Assembly (NCBI GenBank): GCA_028687375.1
Contig: JAQUAG010000001.1
Location: forward strand, 124,001 to 188,000
From: Arcobacteraceae bacterium
GTDB taxonomy: Bacteria; Campylobacterota; Campylobacteria; Campylobacterales; Arcobacteraceae
Length of the DNA stretch: 64,000 nt
Reading direction: 5' to 3'
In this document: piece after piece, positions 26,464 to 35,254 of the stretch
Numbering within the stretch: the first letter of the stretch is position 1
Layout of the letters: each line of letters begins with the position of its first letter
Program-made: the position numbers and the translations under genes
The notes under the pieces: model-generated
Database searches by the model: none
What the model saw: the letters and a program-made list of their open reading frames with translations, nothing else
Told to the model about the DNA's origin: nothing

Positions 26464-26493
26464 TTAATATATCAATATATCTTGATATATTAA
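26464..26493. promoter_or_regulatory. ArsR-type operator 1
   Basis: TTAATATATCAA, spacer TATATC, then TTGATATATTAA: perfect 12-bp arms. The core (ATATCAA, TATATC, TTGATAT) recurs at 28991-29018. It lies 45-75 bp before the metallo-beta-lactamase-fold gene. ArsR repressors are known to bind such ATCAA/TTGAT palindromes, and an ArsR gene is encoded 6 kb downstream. Confidence 0.8.
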
Positions 26494-26537
26494 AATTATT
26501 CTGTTACACTTCTTCAATTAAAACTTAAGGAAGTTAC

Positions 26538-27458
26538 TTGAAATACTATCTAATCGCTACAATTTTATTGGCAACAAACCTTTTTGCTGGCTCGATTTAC
26601 AATCTAAAACCTATTACTATAACGAAAGATATCCATTGCGTTATTGGGGATCTCAATCCTCCTACAAAACAAAATAATGGTTTTGTTTCTAATATGTGCT
26701 ATGTTGATATTGGGGATAGTGTTGTTGTTTTAGATGCAGGTCCAACTTATAAATTTGCAAAAGAATTTTATGAAGTTATAGAGAAAGATTACCCAAATAA
26801 AAAAATCTCCCATGTAGTTTTATCAAATTTCCACGATGATAGAACGCAAGGTGCTTCTTTTTTCCAAGAACTTGGAGCAAAAATTGTTGGATATAAAAAT
26901 TTAAATGATGATATCAAAGAAAATCAAAGTAAATTTGAAAGAATGAAGATGATTTTATCACCAGATATTTTAGATAAAACAAAACTAATTTTAGCCGATA
27001 CTTTAGTTGAAAATGGGTACAAAATAGTTGGAAGTAAAAAAACTTTGGAGATAATCAAGTTAAGCGCTATTTCTGAAGAGAAAAGTGATATTGTAATTTA
27101 CAGTAAAGATGATAGCTTCTTTTTTGTTGGGAATATTGTCTTTAATGGTCGAATGTTAAACTATACAAAAAATTCAAATATCGATGGGTGGATTGAAGCC
27201 TTAGAAAATTTATCAAAATTCAACGCAAAATATATTTTAGGTGGTCATGGAGATGAGTACGATAAGAACTCATATAAAGTATCGTTAGAATATCTTCAAA
27301 TATTAAGGAGCGATTTAAAACAAGCATATGATGATGGAGTGGATACTTTGGATTTAGTAAAAGCTGTAAAAAGTGATAAATTTAACTATCTAAATTTTTA
27401 TAAACAACTCAACTATAGTAATATTCAAAATTACTATAATCAACTTGAATGGAAATAA
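26538..27458 (+). CDS. Periplasmic metallo-beta-lactamase-fold protein with degenerate metal site
   Basis: 306 residues with signal peptide (residues 1-17, ending NLFAG). The fold is suggested by MCYVDIGDSVVVLDAGPT followed by VVLSNFHDDRTQG and a later GGHGDEYD. The canonical HxHxDH is altered to N97-x-H99-x-D101-R102, so two metal-binding His are missing. Related quinoprotein-relay and SoxH-like proteins are exported MBL-fold proteins. It begins the first ArsR-controlled unit and lies 3 nt before arsB. A role in arsenic or thiol chemistry is inferred from context only. Activity may differ from that of standard hydrolases. Confidence 0.75.
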   Translation: MKYYLIATILLATNLFAGSIYNLKPITITKDIHCVIGDLNPPTKQNNGFVSNMCYVDIGDSVVVLDAGPTYKFAKEFYEVIEKDYPNKKISHVVLSNFHDDRTQGASFFQELGAKIVGYKNLNDDIKENQSKFERMKMILSPDILDKTKLILADTLVENGYKIVGSKKTLEIIKLSAISEEKSDIVIYSKDDSFFFVGNIVFNGRMLNYTKNSNIDGWIEALENLSKFNAKYILGGHGDEYDKNSYKVSLEYLQILRSDLKQAYDDGVDTLDLVKAVKSDKFNYLNFYKQLNYSNIQNYYNQLEWK

Positions 27459-27461
27459 TTT

Positions 27462-28724
27462 ATGCTATTACCTAGTCTAATTTTTATCATTACTCTAATT
27501 CTCATCATCACTCAACCTTTTAAACTCCAAATTGGAACTATTGCTATAGTTGGTGCTATTATCTCTTTAGTGATTGGAACTGTAAATATAGCTGATGTAT
27601 TTACAGTTACTTCAATAGTTTGGGATGCTACTTTAGCATTTATTGGGATTATTATCCTTTCGATGGTACTTGATACAATTGGTTTCTTTGAATGGTGTGC
27701 GATTAAAATGGCAAAATTAAGTGGTGGAGATGGTCACCTTATGTTTGTCTATTCACTTCTTTTGGGAAGTTTCGTTTCAGCACTTTTTGCAAATGATGGT
27801 GCTGCACTTATCTTAACCCCAATCCTTTTAGCAAAAATGAAAATTTTGAAACTCAATACCAAAACAATTGTGGCATTTTTACTTGCTGGTGGATTTATAA
27901 GCGATAGTGCGTCCCTTCCTTTTGTATTTTCAAATCTTACAAATATCGTAACAGCAAACTATTTTCATATAGGTTTTGTAGAGTATTTATCTAATATGTT
28001 TATCCCATTTATTGTAAGTGTGATTATCTCGATAGTTATCCTTTGGCTAGTTTTGAAAAACGATATTCCTAAAAAAGTTGATGTAACGCTACTTAAAAAT
28101 CCTGATGATGTTTTAAAAAGCAAACCACTTTTTTATCTTTCGTGGATATTTTTAGCCTTATTATTGATGGCTTATTTTATAGGGGATAATTACCATTTAC
28201 CTATCTCTTTATTTGCTTTAGGTGGGGCTCTTTTATTTTTAGTTATTGCCTCATCTATGAAAGCAATCCACCCTTGGCTTATTTTAAAAACTGCTCCATG
28301 GCAAATCGTTTGGTTTAGTATTGGGCTTTATATTGTGGTCTATGGATTAAAAAATGGTGGCTTGACTGATTATCTAAGTGTAGTTTTACAAAATTTATCT
28401 AACCAAAATGATTTAATGGCGATTCTAGGAACTGGATTTATTAGTGCTATTTTAAGTGCTATTATGAACAATATGCCAACCGTTATGATAATGGATATAG
28501 CACTTGCAGATATTCCAAATCAAGCTTTAGCGTATGCAAATATCATAGGATGTAATCTTGGACCAAAAATGACCCCATTTGGATCTCTTGCTACACTTCT
28601 TTGGCTTCATGTTTTGGCTTCTAAAGGTGTAAAAATTGGATTTTGGGAGTATAGCAAATTTGGGCTTCTTGTCACTCCACCTATTCTTTTTGTGGTACTT
28701 GTATCGTTATGGATTTTTATTTAA
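27462..28724 (+). CDS. arsB: Arsenite efflux transporter ArsB
   Basis: 420 residues, about 11-12 hydrophobic segments. FANDGAALILTPILLAKM and NNMPTVMIMDIALA are typical of the ArsB/NhaD ion transporter superfamily and the length fits ArsB (about 425-430). It extrudes arsenite or antimonite. Encoded directly after the MBL-fold gene, under the first ArsR-type operator. No arsA ATPase gene nearby, so it would act as a secondary transporter. Confidence 0.9.
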   Translation: MLLPSLIFIITLILIITQPFKLQIGTIAIVGAIISLVIGTVNIADVFTVTSIVWDATLAFIGIIILSMVLDTIGFFEWCAIKMAKLSGGDGHLMFVYSLLLGSFVSALFANDGAALILTPILLAKMKILKLNTKTIVAFLLAGGFISDSASLPFVFSNLTNIVTANYFHIGFVEYLSNMFIPFIVSVIISIVILWLVLKNDIPKKVDVTLLKNPDDVLKSKPLFYLSWIFLALLLMAYFIGDNYHLPISLFALGGALLFLVIASSMKAIHPWLILKTAPWQIVWFSIGLYIVVYGLKNGGLTDYLSVVLQNLSNQNDLMAILGTGFISAILSAIMNNMPTVMIMDIALADIPNQALAYANIIGCNLGPKMTPFGSLATLLWLHVLASKGVKIGFWEYSKFGLLVTPPILFVVLVSLWIFI

Positions 28725-28747
28725 TCCTATAATTCTAAAGTACCTAT

Positions 28748-28767
28748 CGAAAGGTTACGATAGCACT
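28748..28767. repeat. Small hairpin after arsB
   Basis: CTATCG, 8-nt loop, CGATAG, between arsB and the small lysine-rich gene. A TATAAT-like box lies just before it (28729), so it could sit in the leader of the small gene. No T-run directly follows. Confidence 0.35.
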
Positions 28768-28827
28768 CCTTTTAAGCGTTACTCCTATACAATGTATCCA
28801 TTAGCAAATCAAAAGAAAGGGGATATT

Positions 28828-28929
28828 ATGGCAAAAAGTCAAGATGCAAAAAAAACAGTTAAGAAAAAATCAGAAAAAACTTTAAAAGAAAAACGAAATG
28901 ATAAAAAAGCAAAGAAAACTCAAGGTTAA
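28828..28929 (+). CDS. Small lysine-rich protein (33 residues)
   Basis: Encodes 33 residues beginning MAKSQDAKKTVKKKSEKTL, with GAAAGGGG at good spacing before the ATG. Nearly half the residues are Lys or Arg. A longer frame through the arsB end does not look real. It has its own possible promoter (TATAAT near 28729). Small basic proteins of this sort can bind nucleic acid or ribosomes; function unknown. Confidence 0.7.
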   Translation: MAKSQDAKKTVKKKSEKTLKEKRNDKKAKKTQG

Positions 28930-28990
28930 AATTGCTGTGATACATTTTTAAAAAGAATCTTTTTCGATTGATTTCTTTTTAAAATCGATA

Positions 28991-29018
28991 TTACATATCA
29001 ATATATCTTGATATGTAA
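28991..29018. promoter_or_regulatory. ArsR-type operator 2
   Basis: TTACATATCAA, spacer TATATC, TTGATATGTAA, perfect 11-bp arms. Same spacer and core as the palindrome at 26464-26493. It lies about 45 bp before arsC and would control the arsC-to-arsR unit. Confidence 0.82.
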
Positions 29019-29064
29019 TCATAAATATGATATAGTTTTGAAACATTACACTAAAGGATAATTT

Positions 29065-29469
29065 ATGAGTAAAAAAGTATTGATTTTATGCACAGGAAAT
29101 AGTTGCCGAAGTATTATTGCTGAAGCTTTAGTAAATGCAAAACTTGAAGGTGTAATTGCCAAAAGTAGCGGTGTAAAAGCAAGTGGAAAAGTCAATCCAA
29201 ATGCTAAGAAGTTGCTTGTGGAAAAAGGGATTTGGAAAGAGGAGTATCACAGTAAAACATTAGATAGTGTGATTGATGAAGAGTTCGATTTAGTTGTAAC
29301 TGTTTGTGACCATGCAAATGAAACTTGTCCAATGTTTCCGCGCCCTGCTCCAAAAATCCATGTCGGTTTTGAAGACCCAGATGGAAAAGGATTTGAAGCT
29401 TTTGAAGCAACATATAAAGAGATAGAAGAGGTTTTATTACCAAAGGTTAAAGAGGCTTTGGATGTTTGA
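29065..29469 (+). CDS. arsC: Arsenate reductase ArsC, thioredoxin-coupled (LMW-PTP fold)
   Basis: 134 residues. P-loop CTGNSCR (Cys9 to Arg15) and the redox pair Cys81 and Cys88 (CDHANETC) match the Cys10/Cys82/Cys89 triad of Staphylococcus aureus ArsC. It reduces arsenate to arsenite for export, using thioredoxin. First gene of the second ArsR-controlled unit; overlaps the permease gene by 8 nt. AAAGGATA precedes the ATG. Confidence 0.95.
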   Translation: MSKKVLILCTGNSCRSIIAEALVNAKLEGVIAKSSGVKASGKVNPNAKKLLVEKGIWKEEYHSKTLDSVIDEEFDLVVTVCDHANETCPMFPRPAPKIHVGFEDPDGKGFEAFEATYKEIEEVLLPKVKEALDV

Positions 29470-30421
29470 TTGGTGGGAGTTTCTAAGTGGAAAACTTACT
29501 TTTGAAATTTTAGGGCTTACGAAAGAGAGTCATTTAGGGGAAGCAATCCATTTTTTTCTTTATGATACTATTAAGATTTTTATCCTTTTAATTACTATTA
29601 TTTTTGCAGTTAGCTTCCTTCGTACCTATTTTAACACTGAAAAAGTTCGAGTCTATCTTCAAGGGAAAAGTGAATTTAGTGGTAATATCTTAGCTGCAAT
29701 TTTTGGGATTATTACCCCATTTTGTAGCTGTTCAGCGATACCACTTTTTTTAGGATTTATGCAAGCAAGAATTCCTATAGGGATAACTTTTAGTTTTTTA
29801 ATCTCTGCACCACTCAATAATGAAATAGCAATAGCGATGCTTTTTGGACTTTTTGGATGGAAAATTACAGCACTTTATATTGGACTGGGACTTAGTGTAG
29901 CTATTATTGGTGGCTATATTATTGGTAAAATGAAACTAGAGAAATATGTACTTATTCCAGTTACTCCAATGGAGGGGGAACTTGATGATGTAGAGATAAA
30001 ATTATCGCTACAACAAAGAGTAAAAGAATCTTGGGAATATACAGCTGATATATTCAAAAAAATCTATCTATATGTGATAGCTGGAGTTGGTATAGGAGCA
30101 TTTATTCATGGTTTTGTTCCTGCTGATTTTATCGCAACTTACACTGGTGGAGAGAGTTGGTTTGCGGTTCCCTTAGCAGTTTTGATGGGAATTCCAATGT
30201 ATTCAAATGCTGCTGGAATTATGCCACTTATAGAGGTTTTGACAAGTAAAGGGATGCTTTTAGGAACGGCACTCGCATTTATGATGGCAGTTACGGCACT
30301 AAGTTTACCAGAAGCTATGATACTCAAAAGAATACTTCATATCAAACTTATTGCAATATTTTTTGGAATAGTTGGATTTGGAATACTACTCGTTGGGTAT
30401 CTTTTTAATGCAATTTTATAA
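29462..30421 (+). CDS. DUF318/COG0701 permease (ArsP-type)
   Basis: 319 residues with about eight hydrophobic segments. TPFCSCSAIPLFLGF and FLISAPLNNEIAIAM are signatures of the DUF318 permease family, which includes ArsP exporters of trivalent organoarsenicals in Campylobacter. The cysteine pair in FCSCS may bind metalloid. It is coupled to arsC by an 8-nt overlap. Alternative: a general thiol/metal permease, since family members differ in substrate. Confidence 0.85.
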   Translation: MFDWWEFLSGKLTFEILGLTKESHLGEAIHFFLYDTIKIFILLITIIFAVSFLRTYFNTEKVRVYLQGKSEFSGNILAAIFGIITPFCSCSAIPLFLGFMQARIPIGITFSFLISAPLNNEIAIAMLFGLFGWKITALYIGLGLSVAIIGGYIIGKMKLEKYVLIPVTPMEGELDDVEIKLSLQQRVKESWEYTADIFKKIYLYVIAGVGIGAFIHGFVPADFIATYTGGESWFAVPLAVLMGIPMYSNAAGIMPLIEVLTSKGMLLGTALAFMMAVTALSLPEAMILKRILHIKLIAIFFGIVGFGILLVGYLFNAIL

Positions 30422-30445
30422 ATATAAATAAAAAAAGGAAATACA

Positions 30446-30676
30446 ATGAAAATAGAAATATTAGGAACAGGTTGTGCAAAATGTAAAGCACTTGAGAGCA
30501 ATGCAAAAGAGGCACTTACAAAAATTGGTGGCTTTCACGAGATAGTAAAAGTAGATGATATTATGGAGATTATGAAATACAATGTAGTAAGTACCCCTGC
30601 ACTTGTTGTTGATGGTGTTGTAAAAAGTACAGGAAAACTTTTAAGTGTTGAAGAGATAATTGCTTTAATCGGTTAA
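30446..30676 (+). CDS. Redox-active disulfide protein (thioredoxin_3 family)
   Basis: 76 residues starting MKIEILGTGCAKCKAL, with the redox motif CAKC (Cys10, Cys13) and cis-Pro in STPALVVDG. Such small thioredoxins often sit beside DUF318 permeases. It could recycle ArsC or act with the permease. AAAAGG lies upstream of the ATG. Confidence 0.9.
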   Translation: MKIEILGTGCAKCKALESNAKEALTKIGGFHEIVKVDDIMEIMKYNVVSTPALVVDGVVKSTGKLLSVEEIIALIG

Positions 30677-30723
30677 GAACTTATTTAAAAGAATAAAAAA
30701 CATGATTGTAATTGTAAAGTAAA

Positions 30724-31431
30724 ATGTTAGAAAACTTCATCCTTGAACTTCTTAGTTCAACAAATTTTATTTGGCTTTTTTTAGGAGCTTTTGGAGCTGG
30801 TGCAATTACAAGTCTTGCTCCTTGTTCACTTCTTACTGTACCACTTTTAGTAGGCAGTGCTGTTGCTTTTAGTAAAGATGTTGATGAAAAAAATAAAGCA
30901 AAGTTTACACTTATTTTTTCATCGATTTTTGCTTTTGGAGTTGTTATTAGTTTTTCTATTTTAGCTTTTTTGGTAGCAAAACTTGGGCTATTTTTCTCTA
31001 TTGCTCCTTTTTGGGCATACTTATTGGCTGGAATCTTAGCTCTACTATTTGGGCTTTATTCTTTGGGAATTTTAGAGGAGATTGATAAAACAAAGATATT
31101 CCACAAACTCTTAAAACTCAAATTCTTGGGAATATTTTTGATTGGAATTGTTTTTGGACTTGTGAGTACTCCTTGTGCTTCGGCTCCACTTGTAGCTATT
31201 ATCTCATTAGCTTCTAGTTTAGGAAGTTTTGAAGCTTATATTTTAGTGCTTGTATTTGCTTTTGGGCATTCTTTATTGCTTTTGATTGCTGGAGCTAGTA
31301 TTGGATTTACCCAAAAAATAACAAGCAATAAAGCAATCACAATCCTTTCTGCAATAGTAACCAAGTTTTTTGCTTTTGTTTTAATTGTAGTTTCACTCTA
31401 TTTATTTTATCAAGGTTATCGAGGATTATGA
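30724..31431 (+). CDS. CcdA/DsbD-type transmembrane thiol-electron transporter
   Basis: 235 residues with six or so membrane segments. Cys in SLAPCSLLTVPLL and in VSTPCASAPLVAI are the two conserved membrane cysteines of CcdA-like proteins. They move electrons from cytoplasmic thioredoxin to periplasmic thiol proteins. It overlaps the downstream thioredoxin-like lipoprotein by 4 nt, the likely partner. Confidence 0.88.
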   Translation: MLENFILELLSSTNFIWLFLGAFGAGAITSLAPCSLLTVPLLVGSAVAFSKDVDEKNKAKFTLIFSSIFAFGVVISFSILAFLVAKLGLFFSIAPFWAYLLAGILALLFGLYSLGILEEIDKTKIFHKLLKLKFLGIFLIGIVFGLVSTPCASAPLVAIISLASSLGSFEAYILVLVFAFGHSLLLLIAGASIGFTQKITSNKAITILSAIVTKFFAFVLIVVSLYLFYQGYRGL

Positions 31432-31808
31432 AAAGACTATTACTATTATTGTTTATGATATTTTTACTTGGTGGCTGTGGTGCTGAAACAGATAAATCAA
31501 AATCTTATTTTAAAACTATAAAAGAGAAAATAGGAAAGAAAGCTATGGTGCTTGAGATTGGTGCGAGTAGTTGTAAAACTTGTATTAATATGAAAAAAAC
31601 AATTGATGCACTCAAATTAAATAATCCAAATCTTCCAATCCATATTATAGATGTGTATGATGATATGAGTGTTTTTTCTTATTTTAAAATTCAAATGATA
31701 CCAACTCAAGTGGTCATCAATGAAAAAGGTCAAGAAGTTTATAGACATATTGGTGGTTTAAGTGGTGAAGAGATGCTTAAACTTGTGGAATTATCAAAAA
31801 AATACTAG
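31428..31808 (+). CDS. Thioredoxin-like lipoprotein
   Basis: 126 residues. Lipoprotein signal with lipobox LGGC (Cys17), then a thioredoxin fold with CKTC (Cys49, Cys52) and cis-Pro in MIPTQVVI. Probably reduced by the CcdA-like protein encoded directly upstream with a 4-nt overlap. Acts in the periplasm, anchored to a membrane. Substrate unknown; presence in an arsenic operon suggests a thiol-redox role there. Confidence 0.88.
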   Translation: MKRLLLLLFMIFLLGGCGAETDKSKSYFKTIKEKIGKKAMVLEIGASSCKTCINMKKTIDALKLNNPNLPIHIIDVYDDMSVFSYFKIQMIPTQVVINEKGQEVYRHIGGLSGEEMLKLVELSKKY

Positions 31809-31817
31809 GAATTATTA

Positions 31818-32738
31818 ATGGATAACAAATATATTTTACAAAAAGTGATATTTTTAAATATTATTTTAGTTATAGCTGAAATAGGTGCTGGAATTTTCAG
31901 TGGTTCGATGGCACTTATTGCAGATGCTTTTCATAATTTAGGGGATGTGTTGGCTCTTGTTATCTCACTTGTTGCCATCATCTATGGAGCGAAAGAAGCG
32001 ACAAAACAAATGACTTTCGGATATATAAAAGCTGAAATGATGGCTGCATTCGTAAATTCATTGTTTTTGATTATCACAATGATTTTTATCTTTCTTGAGT
32101 CTATAAATAGATTTTTTGAGCCAAACTCGATAGATGCACCAATAGTTATTTTTACTTCGCTTATAGCATTGGTTATAAATGGTTATAGTTCATATTTATT
32201 AAGTGAAAAAGGGGTCTCCCATCATCATCACCATGATGAAGAAGATTCACACCATCACCACCATCAAGACTTAAATATCTCTTCAGCATATCTTCATATG
32301 TTAGGCGATGCTATTATTTCACTAAGTGTTGTTGTTGGTGGTATAGTTATTTACTTTTTTGGAATTGTAGCGATTGATACAATACTTTCGAGTCTTTTTA
32401 GTATCTATATCATTAAAGAAACTTACCCTTTATTGAAAAAGTCATTTATCTCTCTTATGGATGGGAATAGTGTTGATTTAGAAGCAGTAACCGCACTTAT
32501 TTTAGAAGTTCCAGAGGTTCATTCGATTCATGATTTACATATTTACAATCCAAATTCCAAAGAGGTATATGGTAGTATTCATATTGTTTTTTCAGACAAT
32601 TTAGATCTAAAAACCATTGAGCATATTATTGAAAATATAAGAAAAAAACTTTTATTAATAGGAATTAGTCACTTTGTGATTCAACCTGAAAGTGTTAAAT
32701 ATCATAGCACTTCCAATCAATGTGAAAATCATTTATGA
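31818..32738 (+). CDS. CDF family cation exporter
   Basis: 306 residues. Six membrane segments with the metal site pattern ALIADAFHNLGD, a His-rich cytoplasmic loop (two runs of five His near residues 135-150) and the second site LGDAII. Exports divalent cations such as zinc, cadmium or cobalt. Placed between the thioredoxin-like lipoprotein and arsR, so under the arsenic operon promoter. Confidence 0.93.
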   Translation: MDNKYILQKVIFLNIILVIAEIGAGIFSGSMALIADAFHNLGDVLALVISLVAIIYGAKEATKQMTFGYIKAEMMAAFVNSLFLIITMIFIFLESINRFFEPNSIDAPIVIFTSLIALVINGYSSYLLSEKGVSHHHHHDEEDSHHHHHQDLNISSAYLHMLGDAIISLSVVVGGIVIYFFGIVAIDTILSSLFSIYIIKETYPLLKKSFISLMDGNSVDLEAVTALILEVPEVHSIHDLHIYNPNSKEVYGSIHIVFSDNLDLKTIEHIIENIRKKLLLIGISHFVIQPESVKYHSTSNQCENHL

Positions 32739-32794
32739 TTTTTATTTTTAATACAGCTTCTATTCACAAAATATAAAAAGGATAAAAAAAGAAT

Positions 32795-33100
32795 ATGGAT
32801 ATTTTTTTAAAAACAGTCGGCGCACTTAATGATGAGACAAGAGTGCAAATACTTAATTTCATCAATCATCACAAAGAGGTTTGTGTTTGCGATATTGAAA
32901 ATTCATTTGATATGATTCAATCTAGAATTTCAAGACATCTAAAGATTTTAAAAGATGCTGGATTTTTAAAGGTTTCAAGGGAGGGAAGATGGGCTTATTA
33001 TAGTATAAGAACCCCTCTTGATAGATTTAGACAATCTGTCTTAGAGGAGGTTAGTTACCTAAATCTTACTCTTCCAGAGTTAATCAAATCGTGTAAATAG
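32795..33100 (+). CDS. arsR: ArsR family metalloregulator
   Basis: 101 residues, winged helix. The metalloid-binding motif CVC (Cys30, Cys32) in EVCVCDIENSF followed by the recognition helix QSRISRHLKIL matches classic ArsR. It should repress from the palindromes at 26464 and 28991 and release on arsenite. No palindrome lies at its own start, so it depends on read-through from arsC. Confidence 0.95.
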   Translation: MDIFLKTVGALNDETRVQILNFINHHKEVCVCDIENSFDMIQSRISRHLKILKDAGFLKVSREGRWAYYSIRTPLDRFRQSVLEEVSYLNLTLPELIKSCK

Positions 33101-33114
33101 CTATTTAGCTATTT
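33095..33114. terminator. Palindrome containing both arsR and rhlE stops
   Basis: AAATAGCTA, TT, TAGCTATTT: perfect 9-bp arms. The stop codons of arsR and rhlE both lie inside it. May terminate both converging transcripts, though it lacks a G+C-rich stem. Confidence 0.4.
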
Positions 33115-34539
33115 GTCGTAATTTCTTTTTCGTGAATGCCCAGCATCCGATCTTGTGTTAGTTGAAAAACTTCTTGGTGATCTGCTGTCACCACTTCCAG
33201 CTTTTTTATCTTTTTCCCATGGTCTTTTGTCACGGTTATCTGGTTTTTTAGGTTGTCCATCTTTTGATGCAGTTGGTTTTCCACCACCTGCATTATTTCG
33301 ATTATTTCCACCATTTCGTGCATCTCTTTCAGCTCTAATCTTTTGGTCTCTACTTTGAGTATTTCCTCTACCACGACTAGGTTTTTCAGGTGCAACATAA
33401 ACTTGTTTTGAAGTAAATCCCTCTAAGAAAATTTGTTTAATCTCTTTTTTTATCAGTCTTTGAATTCCATTAAGATACTCTAACTCTTCACCACAAACTA
33501 AAGAAATTGCACTTCCTTCATTTCCTGCTCGTCCAGTTCTTCCAATTCTATGAACATAATCCTCGCTAATATTTGGCAATTCAAAATTCACAACATGAGG
33601 CAGTAAATCTATATCAATCCCCCTTGCAGCGATATCAGTAGCCACTAAAACTCTTACATTATTTGCTTTAAAATCTTCCAAAGCTTTTGTTCTAGCACCT
33701 TGAGATTTATTTCCATGAATCGCAGCTGATGTTATCCCTCTTTGAGCAAGAAATTCACTTAGCTTATTTGCTCCATGTTTAGTTCTTGTAAAAACAAGCA
33801 CTTGAGTCCATTTTCCATCTTCAATCAGATGAGCCAATAGTTCCCTTTTTTTCTCTTTATCAAGGATATAAAGTGCTTGGCTAATACCTCCACCAGTTTC
33901 ATTTCTTCTTGCTACTTCAAGTAAAACTGGACTATTAAGTAAATCATCCGCTAAAGTTTTTATCTCATTTGAAAATGTTGCAGAGAAAAGGAGATTTTGT
34001 CTATTTTTTGGCAAAATTGCAAGAACTTTTTTGATGTCATTGATAAATCCCATATCAAGCATTCTATCTGCTTCATCAAGTATTAAAAATTCAACTTTAG
34101 ATAAATCAACTGTTTTTTGCCCCACATGATCAAGTAATCTCCCAGGTGTTGCCACTAGGATATCAACACCTTTTTTAAGTGTTGCAATTTGTGGATTTAT
34201 ACCAACTCCACCAAATATTACAGTTGATTTAAGTGGTAAATATTTACCATAAGTATCAACACTTTGTTCAACTTGAGCTGCAAGTTCTCTAGTAGGAGTA
34301 AGTATTAAAGCTCTTACATGTGGTTTTGCATCTGTTTTTTTAGCCCTATTTAAAAGTTCTAAAAGTGGAAGTGTAAATCCAGCCGTTTTCCCTGTACCAG
34401 TTTGAGCACCAGCTAGTACATCTTTTTTTTCTAGTATCACAGGGATAGCTTTTAATTGGATTGGAGTTGGAGTTTCGTACCCCTCCTCTTTAAGTGCTTT
34501 TAAAATAGGAGCGCTTAAACCTAAACTTGAGAATGACAT
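33109..34539 (-). CDS. rhlE: DEAD-box RNA helicase, RhlE type
   Basis: 476 residues. Q-motif and Walker A (AQTGTGKT), DEAD (LDEADRMLD), SAT (FSATF) and motif VI ([10 protein letters not shown]) are all present. The last 90 residues are Arg/Gly/Asn/Lys-rich and disordered, typical of RhlE tails that bind RNA. Likely roles: ribosome assembly and mRNA decay, cold adaptation. Confidence 0.95.
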   Translation of the reverse strand: MSFSSLGLSAPILKALKEEGYETPTPIQLKAIPVILEKKDVLAGAQTGTGKTAGFTLPLLELLNRAKKTDAKPHVRALILTPTRELAAQVEQSVDTYGKYLPLKSTVIFGGVGINPQIATLKKGVDILVATPGRLLDHVGQKTVDLSKVEFLILDEADRMLDMGFINDIKKVLAILPKNRQNLLFSATFSNEIKTLADDLLNSPVLLEVARRNETGGGISQALYILDKEKKRELLAHLIEDGKWTQVLVFTRTKHGANKLSEFLAQRGITSAAIHGNKSQGARTKALEDFKANNVRVLVATDIAARGIDIDLLPHVVNFELPNISEDYVHRIGRTGRAGNEGSAISLVCGEELEYLNGIQRLIKKEIKQIFLEGFTSKQVYVAPEKPSRGRGNTQSRDQKIRAERDARNGGNNRNNAGGGKPTASKDGQPKKPDNRDKRPWEKDKKAGSGDSRSPRSFSTNTRSDAGHSRKRNYDK

Positions 34540-34616
34540 TAATTACCTTTTTTGTGTTGGTCGCAATCGACCTAATTTATAAGAGTGTATTATAAGTTTG
34601 TAAAAAAGGAGCTTTT

Positions 34617-35201
34617 ATACCAAATTTAATAATAAATACCTACTGTGATGCTGTTAAAAATCTACCAAATGATGATATAAATAAAATCTATCATGATAAT
34701 TTTTATGGTTTTCCTATATCTGATGACAATGAACTTTTTGAAAGACTAATACTTGAAATAAATCAAGCTGGGCTTAGTTGGAGTACCATCTTAAAAAAAC
34801 AATCAAATTTTAAAAAAGCGTATGATAATTTTGATATAAAAAAAGTGACGATGTATGGTGAAAATGATAAACAAAGGCTTCTAAATGATAGTCGAATTAT
34901 ACGAAATCGCCTTAAAATTGAAGCTACTATTTTCAATGCAAATACTATTTTAGAACTTCAAAAAGAGTTTGGAAGTTTCCAAAACTGGTTTCTTTTTCAC
35001 CATCCAAAAACAAAACTTGAATGGGTCAAACTTTTTAAAAAAACATTTAAATTTACTGGTGGTGAAATAGTTGGAGAATTTTTAATGAGTATAGGCTACC
35101 TTGATGGAGCACATACTAAAAAGTGTTATATCTATCCTAAGATTGTTAGTTCAAAGCCAAAGTGGATGGAAAATAAAAAGACTAATTTGAATCTAGTTTA
35201 G
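34617..35201 (+). CDS. tag: DNA-3-methyladenine glycosylase I, apparent ATA start
   Basis: 194 residues if translation begins at ATA (34617). No ATG, GTG or TTG is in frame between the upstream stop (34593) and 34839, yet the full Tag domain is present from codon 8: YCDAV, YHDNFYGFPI, QAGLSWSTILKKQ, RNRLKI and the final HTKKC. The four zinc ligands of Tag (Cys, His, His, Cys) are conserved. GGAG lies 5 nt before the ATA, and a TATTAT box precedes it. Tag removes 3-methyladenine from alkylated DNA. Either the start is a rare ATA or the start codon has been lost and the gene is silent. Confidence 0.8.
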   Translation: MPNLIINTYCDAVKNLPNDDINKIYHDNFYGFPISDDNELFERLILEINQAGLSWSTILKKQSNFKKAYDNFDIKKVTMYGENDKQRLLNDSRIIRNRLKIEATIFNANTILELQKEFGSFQNWFLFHHPKTKLEWVKLFKKTFKFTGGEIVGEFLMSIGYLDGAHTKKCYIYPKIVSSKPKWMENKKTNLNLV

Positions 35202-35254
35202 ACAGAGATAGCTTTCCATCATAGATTTTTTAATGTCTTAATTTCATATTCAAG

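Noticed and set aside
28636-28827. 97-residue frame extending the small lysine-rich gene upstream
   Set aside because: It overlaps the arsB 3' end in another frame and ignores the strong ribosome site at 28817-28824.
32215-32270. His-tag-like runs suggesting cloning vector
   Set aside because: Histidine-rich loops are normal in CDF exporters and the runs are interrupted by acidic residues.
33105-33398. 97-residue minus-strand frame at the rhlE end
   Set aside because: It is an out-of-frame shadow of the repetitive rhlE tail.
34845-35201. Short 118-residue tag gene starting at the first in-frame ATG
   Set aside because: The essential N-terminal zinc and active-site part is encoded upstream in the same open frame, so the longer ATA-start reading is better.
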